Shown here: positions 1 to 5,795 of the stretch, in pieces
Layout: every line of letters starts with the position of its first letter
Position numbering within the stretch: position 1 is the first letter of the stretch
NCBI GenBank assembly: GCA_945787925.1
Contig: CALZJY010000085.1
Coordinates: 1 to 7,721 of the forward strand
Origin: an uncultured Anaerosporobacter sp.
Lineage (GTDB): Bacteria; Bacillota; Clostridia; Lachnospirales; Lachnospiraceae
Direction: 5' to 3'
Length of the DNA: 7,721 bases
Notes under the pieces: model-generated
What the model was told of the DNA's origin: nothing
The model's database searches: none
What the model saw: only the letters and a program-made list of their open reading frames with translations
Made by a program: the position numbers and the translations under genes

Positions 1-126
1 GCGGGAGGGGAAGTAAGCCCTGAGCAGGAAAAAGCAGTCATGGACTATCTTTCTAGTGCACAGAAAGAGGGAATCATATATGAACAGACAAAGACCACGG
101 TCGTAACCATGTTATGGGAGAAATGA
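1..126 (+). CDS. C-terminal end of an unrecognised protein (5' truncated by window edge)
   Basis: Reading frame 1 is open from the first base to a TGA at 124-126, giving 41 residues that start AGGEVSPEQEK and end TTVVTMLWEK. The stop is followed after three bases by a hairpin terminator, which supports this as the true end of a gene. The tail is hydrophilic and probably helical (SPEQEKAVMDYL), then a short beta-like stretch (TKTTVVTMLW). No family-specific motif is visible, so I assign no function. It lies upstream of the response regulator but is separated from it by the terminator and a new promoter, so it probably belongs to a different transcription unit. Confidence 0.7.
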   Translation, partial: AGGEVSPEQEKAVMDYLSSAQKEGIIYEQTKTTVVTMLWEK

Positions 127-129
127 AAA

Positions 130-170
130 AGGGCCATAAGGGACTGAAAAACACAGTTCTTTATGGCCTT
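130..170 (+). terminator. Intrinsic-type hairpin terminator after the first gene
   Basis: Bases 132-146 (GGCCATAAGGGACTG) pair with 154-168 (CAGTTCTTTATGGCC) over 15 positions with two G-U wobbles, around an A-rich 7-base loop at 147-153. The stem can be extended by two weaker pairs on the outside. It begins six bases after the stop at 124-126. The downstream side is TTCTCG rather than a run of T, so termination may be leaky or partly Rho-dependent. The extended -10 element for the next gene begins 13 bases after the stem. Confidence 0.75.
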
Positions 171-182
171 CTCGCCGTGATA

Positions 183-191
183 TGGTATACT
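183..191 (+). promoter_or_regulatory. Extended -10 promoter of the response regulator gene
   Basis: TGGTATACT at 183-191 is an extended -10 element (TG-N-TATACT, five of six matches to TATAAT). No good -35 hexamer sits 16-18 bases upstream, where the terminator stem lies, which fits an extended -10 promoter. Predicted transcription start is near 198, leaving a short leader. A GGAGG at 218-222 sits only three bases before the ATG at 226. Confidence 0.6.
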
Positions 192-225
192 GAAGAAAAG
201 ACAATAGGGAAATGAGTGGAGGATT

Positions 226-918
226 ATGGAGAAGATATTAGTCATTGAAGATAATAAAGACGTAAACCAAATGGTCAAGGAAACGCTAGAGAGTGAGGGG
301 TATCTAGTAGTTTCGGCCTTTGATGGAATTCAGGGAATGAATCTCTTAAAGCAAGGAGGGATTGATTTGCTAGTATTAGATTTGATGCTTCCTTATAAAA
401 ATGGAGATGAGATCGTAAAAGAGCTGCGGGAATTTAGTAATCTTCCAATCCTCGTAGTATCGGCAAAAGATATGGTGTTGACCAAAATTGATTTAATCAA
501 GTTAGGGGCTGACGATTATATGACGAAGCCATTTAATCTGGCAGAACTCACCGTTCGTGTACAAGCCCTGCTCCGACGAAGCCAGCCATCAAAGAAGGAG
601 CGTATCCTTGCTTATAAAGATTTAGAAATACATATACAGCAGAAAAAAGTAATCGTAAATGGAAAAGAAGTAGAACTTACGGCAAAGGAATACCAGATTC
701 TAGAGCTGTTTTTAACCAATCCGAAGAAGGTGTTTTCAAAAGCAAATATTTATGAGTCTCTATGGGGAGAGGAATACTTAGGAGATGATAATACGATCAA
801 AGCACACTTAAGCAATCTTAGAAGCAAGTTAAAGAAAGCAAATCCGGATTGTGACTACATAGAAACTGTATGGGGATTTGGATACCGTCTGATGAAAGAA
901 GAATTATCCGATAATTAA
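226..918 (+). CDS. OmpR/PhoB-family response regulator, partner of the downstream histidine kinase
   Basis: A 230-residue two-domain transcription factor of normal length for the family. The receiver domain (about 2-118) has the acidic pair E8/D9, the phospho-acceptor D52 in VLDLMLP, the switch residue S79, and K101 in TKPF. The C-terminal winged helix (about 130-223) has the hallmark LTAKEYQILELF, the recognition-helix region NTIKAHLSNLRSKL, and the closing WGFGYRL hairpin. It should be phosphorylated by the kinase at 2742-3644 and activate the transporter genes. The TTAAC boxes just after it are its likely target. The first TTAAC box overlaps its own TAA stop. Family assignment is very sure. 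The inducer is inferred from the transporter type to be a cell-envelope-active peptide. Confidence 0.95.
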   Translation: MEKILVIEDNKDVNQMVKETLESEGYLVVSAFDGIQGMNLLKQGGIDLLVLDLMLPYKNGDEIVKELREFSNLPILVVSAKDMVLTKIDLIKLGADDYMTKPFNLAELTVRVQALLRRSQPSKKERILAYKDLEIHIQQKKVIVNGKEVELTAKEYQILELFLTNPKKVFSKANIYESLWGEEYLGDDNTIKAHLSNLRSKLKKANPDCDYIETVWGFGYRLMKEELSDN

Positions 919-973
919 CGGTGTTGTTTGAAGCGTTAACCTTTTCTTAACCAGTTCGCCTTACAATGATACT
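915..973 (+). promoter_or_regulatory. Putative response-regulator operator (three TTAAC boxes) and promoter of the transporter genes
   Basis: TTAACC occurs at 936-941 and 947-952, an exact direct repeat with an 11-base period. A third TTAAC is at 915-919, 21 bases before the first. OmpR-family dimers bind direct repeats at about 10-11 base spacing, so all three boxes would lie on one helix face. Possible -10 hexamers are TACAAT (962-967) and GATACT (968-973), the latter preceded by TG. No consensus -35 is present. The repeat sits where one would be, as expected for an activator-dependent promoter. The boxes are seen directly. Binding by the neighbouring regulator is inferred. Confidence 0.65.
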
Positions 974-1008
974 AACAAGAGGAAAGAAAAAGAAAGAGGC
1001 GTGATAAG

Positions 1009-1923
1009 ATGAAACAATATGTATTACAGACCAAGCATTTGACGAAGAAGTTTAAAGAGTTCCATGCACTTTTGGATGTATCGTTAGAATTAGAAAAAGG
1101 AAAGATTTATGGATTAATCGGAAAGAATGGAGCAGGTAAGACGACATTGATGCGCATCATTTCAGGATTAAGCGAAGCTAGTAGTGGAGAAATTGCATTG
1201 TTTGGAAAGTCAGACAAGAAGCGATATGAGAAAGAATTAAAGCGAATTGGAACGTTGATTGAATATCCCACATTAAATGGAGGAATGACCGCAAAAGAAA
1301 ATATGAGGCTTCACCGGATCATCCGTGGAATTCCAAATGAGGAACGAGAAGAGGAATTATTAGAATTAGTAGGCCTTGGAGAAGTAGGAAATAAGTTAGT
1401 CAAGGACTTTTCCCTTGGCATGCATCAGCGCTTGGGAATCGCCATCGCCCTTCTTCCAAGTCCAGAGTTATTGATTTTGGATGAGCCAGTAAATGGGCTA
1501 GACCCAGTCGGTGTAGTAGAAATCCGTACATTGATTAGACAGCTATGTGAGCAGCGGAACATGACGATTTTAATTTCTAGCCACAACTTGCCAGAGCTAT
1601 ATCAGACAGCGACGGATTATATCATCATTGACCAAGGCATGGTAAAGAAAACGCTAACCTTAGAACAGTTAGAACAAGAATGTGAGCAGTACTTAGAACT
1701 TGGATGTGATGAATCGGAGCATTTAGTAGAAGTATTAGAACGAAGACTTGGAATTCATCACTATAAGGTAATGCCAGATCAGAAGGTTCGACTCTACGAG
1801 AAAAAGGAAGAGGTAAGAAAGATTGTATCGACGATGATTGAAGAGGGAATCTTGCCGACCCATATCTATACTGCAGGCGAGTCGTTAGAAAACTATTTCT
1901 TATCAGTGATTGGAGGAGAATAA
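1009..1923 (+). CDS. ABC transporter ATPase, BcrA/LanF-type (peptide-antibiotic export or immunity)
   Basis: A 304-residue ATPase that powers the permease encoded immediately downstream. It has Walker A GKNGAGKT (38-45), signature FSLGMHQR (134-141), Walker B LLILDEP (154-160, D158 and catalytic E159), D-loop GLDP (163-166) and switch histidine H192 in SSH. The Q-loop position carries glutamate (E85 in LIEYP) instead of glutamine, a trait known in the LanF/BcrA group of lantibiotic immunity and bacitracin resistance ATPases. The tail from about 215 is a variable C-terminal extension, also typical of that group. RBS AGAGG at 995-999 is nine bases before the ATG. The stop is one base before the permease ATG, so the two are translationally linked. 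Substrate identity cannot be read from sequence. Confidence 0.93.
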   Translation: MKQYVLQTKHLTKKFKEFHALLDVSLELEKGKIYGLIGKNGAGKTTLMRIISGLSEASSGEIALFGKSDKKRYEKELKRIGTLIEYPTLNGGMTAKENMRLHRIIRGIPNEEREEELLELVGLGEVGNKLVKDFSLGMHQRLGIAIALLPSPELLILDEPVNGLDPVGVVEIRTLIRQLCEQRNMTILISSHNLPELYQTATDYIIIDQGMVKKTLTLEQLEQECEQYLELGCDESEHLVEVLERRLGIHHYKVMPDQKVRLYEKKEEVRKIVSTMIEEGILPTHIYTAGESLENYFLSVIGGE

Positions 1924-1924
1924 T

Positions 1925-2722
1925 ATGATGAATATAATCCGAGCAGACCTATACCGGGTGAGCAAGAGCAAGGTGTTTAAAATAGCAGTTCTTCTTAGTG
2001 CAGTTTCTGCAATCAGCGTGGCGTGTCTTCTGTATCTGGTGAGCAAGGGAAGCGTTGCACAGGATATGTTTGTGAAGTTTTCATTGTTGGTGGATACATT
2101 TTTAGTACCTTTCCTAAGTTCGTTAGTAATCGGTAGCTTGATTAGTCAGGATTTTGAAAGTAAGAATATTCATGATGAGATTGCAGCAGGGAATGGCAGA
2201 AATGCAATTGTAGTAGCAAAGCTATGTTCGAGTACGATCTTAACAGGGTGTATTGTCCTTCCTTATGCACTTGTTACTGTCTTAGGAATCGCATCCCGTA
2301 TTTCCTTCGCGAAGTATGTTGGCATCCCATCCGTATTCTTTGGGATATTAGGAGATGCAAGTGAAGGTGCGTTATCAGGACAGACGTTCCATACATGTAT
2401 TGGTCTTTGCTGTTTGATGGTATTGATCTATGCAGCAAGAGTCAGCTTATATCTTCCTATTGCGTTTAAGACACGCAAGACGGTGCCAGTAGTGCTAGTG
2501 GCAATCTTATCAACGTTTGGATTTGATATCCTGTATGCATTGTTTCGCAATGTCAAAGGAGCAAGTGAGGCGCTGAAGTTCCTTCCTTATACGATTACCA
2601 ATGATATTTCCTTGCATGCTTCTTCCGCAACGTTGATCGAAGCGGTTTGTGCAAGCGTTGTGTTTATGAATATTATGTTCAGTATTACGAAAGGGTATTT
2701 CCGTAAGGCGGAAATCAAATAG
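1925..2722 (+). CDS. ABC-2 type permease subunit, BcrB/LanE-like
   Basis: A 265-residue membrane protein. Likely helices are near 18-39, 51-73, 98-121, 155-180, 187-206 and 234-254, the six-helix plan of ABC-2 permeases. The N-terminal amphipathic start (NIIRADLYRVSKSK) and the loop after helix 2 (QDFESKNIHDEIAAGNGRN) match the pattern of lantibiotic/bacitracin permeases. I chose the ATG at 1925 because GGAGGAG (1912-1918) sits six bases upstream. A TTG at 1910 would lack a ribosome site, and the ATG at 1928 is a less well spaced alternative. Only one permease gene is present, as in BcrAB, not two as in LanFEG, so it probably works as a homodimer with two copies of the upstream ATPase. Confidence 0.9.
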   Translation: MMNIIRADLYRVSKSKVFKIAVLLSAVSAISVACLLYLVSKGSVAQDMFVKFSLLVDTFLVPFLSSLVIGSLISQDFESKNIHDEIAAGNGRNAIVVAKLCSSTILTGCIVLPYALVTVLGIASRISFAKYVGIPSVFFGILGDASEGALSGQTFHTCIGLCCLMVLIYAARVSLYLPIAFKTRKTVPVVLVAILSTFGFDILYALFRNVKGASEALKFLPYTITNDISLHASSATLIEAVCASVVFMNIMFSITKGYFRKAEIK

Positions 2723-2741
2723 TGCCATATAAGGAGTGCAT

Positions 2742-3644
2742 ATGAATATAATAACTATTATGTTAGGTATATGCGTAATCGGATTGCTTTGGTATCTTCA
2801 TATCATACAATGCCAGATGCGGAATATACGGCAAATATTAGAGAAACGAATTCAAGAATCAACGGAAGAGCTACTTACATTCGAAATGGTGAATAAAGAG
2901 TTTAACCGGCTTGGAAAGGCCATAAACGACTGCTTAAAGGCGGAGGAAACCCTCCGTCTTAAAAGTATGCAAGAGGAAAAGCAGTTCAAAGAATTGATTG
3001 CCAACATCTCACATGACCTTCGCACGCCCCTTACGGCAGTAAAAGGATATCAGCAGTTACTAGCAAAAGGGCCGCTGACGAAAAAACAGCAGCAGCAGCT
3101 TATGATTGCCATGCAGCATACGGAGGAATTGGGGGAGTTGGTAGAACATTTCTTTGAATATGCGTATTTGGTGAATTATGCGATGGAGATGTATCCAGAG
3201 ACCTTCAATGTCGTATCCACAGTAACCGATTGTTTGTTAGCGTACGTAAATGAGTTAGAAGAACGGGGATTATCGATTCAGTATGAGGAGCCTGCGCCGA
3301 TTTCCATTGATGCCGATCATGAAATGGTAATAAGGATCTTACAGAATCTGATGAGAAACTGTATCAAGCATTCCGTAGGGGAGATTCGAATCGAGATAGA
3401 AGAGCTAGCAGATACAGTGAAGATTGCCTTTACGAATCCAGTGAAGGAGAAATCTGCGTTAGAAGTAGAACGAATCTTTGACCGATTTTATACCGCAGAC
3501 CGGGCAAGGCAGTCCTCCAATGGGCTTGGACTTTCCATCGTAAAGCTATTAGTAGAGCAAATGGGAGGGACCGTGGAGGCGGCCCTAAAAGAAGAGCAAC
3601 TTACCATTTCCGTAAATCTTTTGCAAGTACAGAGCAAAGGTTGA
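2742..3644 (+). CDS. Single-pass membrane sensor histidine kinase of the transporter-linked two-component system
   Basis: A 300-residue kinase expected to phosphorylate D52 of the regulator at 226-918. It has one hydrophobic anchor (about 2-22), a long helical linker (about 25-85), a HisKA domain with H91 in ISHDLRTPLT, and an ATPase domain with N-box N206 in QNLMRNCIKHS, F-box FDRFY (246-250) and G2 box GLGLS (261-265). The G1 box is not the usual DxGxG: the equivalent stretch reads FTNPV (230-234), as in many kinases of this Firmicutes subgroup. There is no extracellular domain, so sensing is probably within the membrane or through the transporter. Start choice: AAGGAG at 2731-2736 serves the ATG at 2742. 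The GTG at 2736 overlaps that site and is unlikely. It lies 19 bases after the permease stop and is probably cotranscribed. Confidence 0.92.
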   Translation: MNIITIMLGICVIGLLWYLHIIQCQMRNIRQILEKRIQESTEELLTFEMVNKEFNRLGKAINDCLKAEETLRLKSMQEEKQFKELIANISHDLRTPLTAVKGYQQLLAKGPLTKKQQQQLMIAMQHTEELGELVEHFFEYAYLVNYAMEMYPETFNVVSTVTDCLLAYVNELEERGLSIQYEEPAPISIDADHEMVIRILQNLMRNCIKHSVGEIRIEIEELADTVKIAFTNPVKEKSALEVERIFDRFYTADRARQSSNGLGLSIVKLLVEQMGGTVEAALKEEQLTISVNLLQVQSKG

Positions 3645-3669
3645 CCGAAGGACAAATAGCAAGTATGAT
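3641..3669 (+). promoter_or_regulatory. Sigma-A-type promoter of the nahK-like gene
   Basis: TTGACC (3641-3646) and TATGAT (3664-3669) are separated by exactly 17 bases, each hexamer one mismatch from consensus. The -35 element overlaps the TGA stop of the kinase gene (3642-3644). Predicted start of transcription is near 3676. This gives the sugar-kinase gene expression independent of the antibiotic-sensing operon, although read-through remains possible because no terminator is seen between them. Confidence 0.7.
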
Positions 3670-3684
3670 AAGAGAGGATTTAGC

Positions 3685-3703
3685 GTGTGCGGAGATTGCA
3701 CAC
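3685..3703 (+). other. Small stem-loop in the nahK leader
   Basis: GTGTGC (3685-3690) and GCACAC (3698-3703) form a perfect six-pair stem around a seven-base loop GGAGATT. It falls roughly 10-28 bases into the transcript predicted from the promoter at 3641-3669. No T-run follows, so it is not an intrinsic terminator. It could be a 5' stabilising structure, a protein site, or chance. Confidence 0.35.
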
Positions 3704-3750
3704 AATATAAGGCAAAGCATAGGATGAAGGAGAACTTGCTGGAGGATAAA

Positions 3751-4836
3751 ATGAAAGAGATAGAACCAATCATCAAACAGTTTTTGTTTGATGGGACTTA
3801 TAGAGAATCCATAGCATATGGAGCAGGACATATTAATGATACGTATCGTCTTACATTTCAAAAAGGCAAAGAAACAAATCGATACATTTTACAAAAGATG
3901 AATCCAGGAATTGCAGAAGATATGGACCTATTGATGGATAATATCGAACGAGTAACGAAACATATCAAGGGGAAAAATAGACAACAGACACCGATGCTTA
4001 TTCCAACAAAGGCGAGCAAAAATTATTATAGGACAAAAACGGGAGAATGCTATCGAGCCTTTGTTTTTATTGAACATGCTAAATCCTATGACGAGGCACA
4101 AAGCGAGCATCATATGAGAGAATGCGGAAGGATTCTTGGAATGTTTGAAAAAGACCTAATGGATTTTACATTTGATCCTAAGTATGTTGAGATGACAAAG
4201 AATTTTCATGATACAAGATATCGCTATGAGAAATTAATGCAAGCAGTGGAAACAGATGCCTTCGGACGTGTAAAGGAAGCGGTAGACGAAATACGATTCT
4301 TTATACAACGACAAGAACTATATGGGCAGTTACTCACACTGGTAGAACGGGAAAGGATTCCAGTGCGTGCCACACATAATGATTTAAGAATTAATAATAT
4401 TTTGATAGACAGTAGGGAGCAAAAAGGAGCGGCATTAATTGATTTGGATACCGTAATGCCAGGACTCGCTGCCTATGATTATGGGGATGCTATTCGTTCG
4501 GCAGCAAAACGAGTGTACTACAAGGATGGAAAAATCGAATCAGTAGAGTTCTTGCCCCATCTTGCAGCTGCATTTACGAAGGGTTACCTAGAAGAGGCAA
4601 GAGAAATCCTCACGAAAGAAGAAATCGAGACATTGCCATTAGGAATCCGTACGATGTCATTAGAACTTGGAATGCGATATCTAACCGATTATCTGAATGG
4701 GGATGTATATTTTAAGAAAAATAAAGATGGTAAAAATTTAGAAAATGCAAGAAGAGAAATTGCATTTACAAAGCAAGTGGAACAGTATCAAAAAGAATTA
4801 GAGCAAATGGTAGTAAGGGATCAGACAAGCAAATGA
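3751..4836 (+). CDS. nahK: N-acetylhexosamine 1-kinase-like sugar kinase (APH/choline kinase fold)
   Basis: A 361-residue cytoplasmic kinase, close to the length of the Bifidobacterium NahK (LnpB), which phosphorylates GlcNAc and GalNAc at C1 in the lacto-N-biose/galacto-N-biose pathway. It matches that protein in memory along its length: nucleotide-binding GHINDTY (26-32), YILQKMN (45-51), FIEHAKSY (106-113), the Brenner-type catalytic motif HNDLRINN (209-216, D211 the likely base), metal-binding IDLD (230-233), DYGDAIR (243-249), and the C-terminal GMRYLTDYLNGDVYF (307-321). The ATG at 3751 is chosen because GGAGG (3741-3745) lies five bases before it. Earlier in-frame starts at 3724 (ATG) and 3685 (GTG) have weaker sites, and the GTG lies inside a hairpin. 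No lacto-N-biose phosphorylase or epimerase gene is nearby, so the exact sugar is uncertain. Confidence 0.85.
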   Translation: MKEIEPIIKQFLFDGTYRESIAYGAGHINDTYRLTFQKGKETNRYILQKMNPGIAEDMDLLMDNIERVTKHIKGKNRQQTPMLIPTKASKNYYRTKTGECYRAFVFIEHAKSYDEAQSEHHMRECGRILGMFEKDLMDFTFDPKYVEMTKNFHDTRYRYEKLMQAVETDAFGRVKEAVDEIRFFIQRQELYGQLLTLVERERIPVRATHNDLRINNILIDSREQKGAALIDLDTVMPGLAAYDYGDAIRSAAKRVYYKDGKIESVEFLPHLAAAFTKGYLEEAREILTKEEIETLPLGIRTMSLELGMRYLTDYLNGDVYFKKNKDGKNLENARREIAFTKQVEQYQKELEQMVVRDQTSK

Positions 4837-5065
4837 AATTGACAAGGGAACAATTTAGAATTTTATTTTCTGAAGAGTTTTTGTTAAAAGGCTATTATAC
4901 GGAAATTTCCTTTGAATTTGATGGAGAAGAGGGTTGGTTAAGAAAGATGCCTCATCCAGAAAAGAAAGGGCGGCAGCTATAGTGGTATAGCTTAAGTTCA
5001 GATGGAACGCCATTGAAGGAAGTTCTTTTGAGGAACTACTTCCGTATTATCTAAAAGATTTATAA
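4833..5065 (+). pseudogene. Small degenerate gene overlapping the nahK stop (in-frame TAG, then frameshift)
   Basis: An ATG at 4833 overlaps the nahK stop as ATGA. Its frame gives 49 residues (MKLTREQFRILFSEEFLLKG at the start, later GWLRKMPHPEKKGRQL) and ends at TAG 4980-4982. The same frame continues with plausible protein (WYSLSSDGTPLKEV) to about 5024. A different frame then reads FEELLPYYLKDL from 5027 to a TAA at 5063-5065, just before the terminator. The simplest reading is a gene of about 75 codons broken by one stop and one frameshift near the T-run at 5026-5029. Alternatively the 49-residue product is itself the real gene, translationally coupled to nahK. I do not recognise the family. 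The decay interpretation is inference. Confidence 0.5.
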
Positions 5066-5080
5066 AGAACAGAAGAAACG

Positions 5081-5124
5081 AGCAGCAGAAATCGTCGATT
5101 GGGATATTCTGCTGCTTTGTTCTT
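5081..5124 (+). terminator. Hairpin terminator closing the nahK unit
   Basis: AGCAGCAGAA (5081-5090) pairs perfectly with TTCTGCTGCT (5107-5116). ATC (5091-5093) can add three inner pairs with GAT (5103-5105) across a bulged A. The 3' side runs into TTGTTCTT, a T-rich tract. AAGAAC at 5065-5070 can also pair with GTTCTT at 5119-5124 outside the main stem. Because the left flank is A-rich, it could also stop transcription from the opposite strand. Confidence 0.8.
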
Positions 5125-5171
5125 GCAAAAACACCGTTTTAGTATGGAAAAAATCGCTAGTTTTAATAAGC

Positions 5172-5202
5172 TTGTCATAATAAAACAGAATATGAATAGA
5201 AT
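5172..5202 (+). promoter_or_regulatory. Candidate promoter of the FHA-domain gene
   Basis: The best pair I see is TTGTCA (5172-5177) with TAGAAT (5197-5202), but the 19-base spacer is long. An alternative is the extended -10 element TGTCATAAT at 5173-5181. A new promoter is expected here because a terminator lies just upstream and the gene starts at 5258. The A/T-rich stretch to 5240 shows no other clear feature. Confidence 0.35.
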
Positions 5203-5257
5203 TGTTTAATGTGGGAAGTATGCTCATTAATAATGGAAATAAAGGAGGACATGCAAT

Positions 5258-5713
5258 ATGGGAGCATCCGATCAGCAGTTGATTCAAACCGTACTTGTTG
5301 GTATTGTTACATGCTTCGTTGGAGTTATCATATGTATTGCCATTGTTCGAGTTAAGATAAGAACCCGGAAGATGCCACAAAAGGAGAACGTTCCAGAAGA
5401 ACCTAGAAGATATCATATTGCGCTAAAGAATCGTCAGAATGGAGACGAATATGAAAGAGACTTCGAGGGAGAGGTCATCGTAGGGCGAAGCCCAGAAGAA
5501 GCAAACTTGATTGTGTATGATGATCGAAGCGTTTCCAAAAGCCATTTCAAGATTACAGAGCACAATGGTGATTTCTTCATCGAAGATTTACACTCTTCAA
5601 ACCATACATGGCTAAATGGGAGACGAGTTGTAGAAAAGCAGCCAGTAAAAACGGGAGATCGAATCACAATTGGGTATTATACATATTCTATCACGTTGAA
5701 AGAAGAAATATAA
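5258..5713 (+). CDS. Membrane-anchored FHA-domain protein
   Basis: A 151-residue protein with one N-terminal transmembrane helix (about 9-31), a basic stop-transfer segment RVKIRTRK (31-38), and a forkhead-associated domain (about 52-148) that should face the cytoplasm by the positive-inside rule. FHA domains bind phosphothreonine peptides. The core elements are visible: GR (76-77), VSKSH (92-96) and the NxTWLNG stretch (115-121). Two usual binding-site residues differ: the Arg of SRxH is Lys (K94) and the Gly of NGT is His (H116), so phosphopeptide binding may be altered. AAAGGAGG (5241-5248) serves the ATG at 5258. The ATG at 5251 is out of frame. It may read out a Ser/Thr kinase encoded elsewhere; none is in this window. 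Confidence 0.88.
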   Translation: MGASDQQLIQTVLVGIVTCFVGVIICIAIVRVKIRTRKMPQKENVPEEPRRYHIALKNRQNGDEYERDFEGEVIVGRSPEEANLIVYDDRSVSKSHFKITEHNGDFFIEDLHSSNHTWLNGRRVVEKQPVKTGDRITIGYYTYSITLKEEI

Positions 5714-5737
5714 AGTCAAAAAAAGTCGTAGCAGATA

Positions 5738-5765
5738 TTTACAAAAAATAAAAAAGTGGTAAAAT
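5738..5765 (+). promoter_or_regulatory. Strong promoter of the SseB-domain gene
   Basis: TTTACA (5738-5743) and TAAAAT (5760-5765) are spaced by 16 bases, and TG at 5757-5758 makes an extended -10. Predicted transcription start is near 5772, after the in-frame ATG at 5766, which argues against that ATG as a start. No terminator is seen between the FHA stop (5713) and here, so cotranscription with the FHA gene is also possible. Confidence 0.7.
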
Positions 5766-5795
5766 ATGCATATATATACAGAAGGGAGTAAACAT

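Noticed and set aside
2510..2728. Minus-strand open frame within the permease gene
   Set aside because: It has no start context of its own and lies wholly opposite a well-supported membrane protein gene. Its composition is that of a reverse-strand shadow.
3665..3727. A 20-codon frame (MIREDLACAEIAHNIRQSIG) between the kinase and nahK, whose upstream reading continues through the kinase tail in another frame
   Set aside because: The ATG lies within the -10 hexamer of the nahK promoter, has no ribosome binding site, and would not be on the predicted nahK transcript. Its upstream extension is just a shadow of the kinase gene. A chance frame is more likely.
3601..3861. Minus-strand open frame across the kinase-nahK junction
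   Set aside because: It overlaps the end of one sure gene and the start of another, lacks a ribosome site, and shows no domain.
5060..5416. Minus-strand open frame of about 118 codons over the terminator and the FHA gene start
   Set aside because: It runs through the hairpin terminator and through the FHA gene's promoter, ribosome site and anchor helix. There is no convincing ribosome site before its start and no recognisable protein motif.
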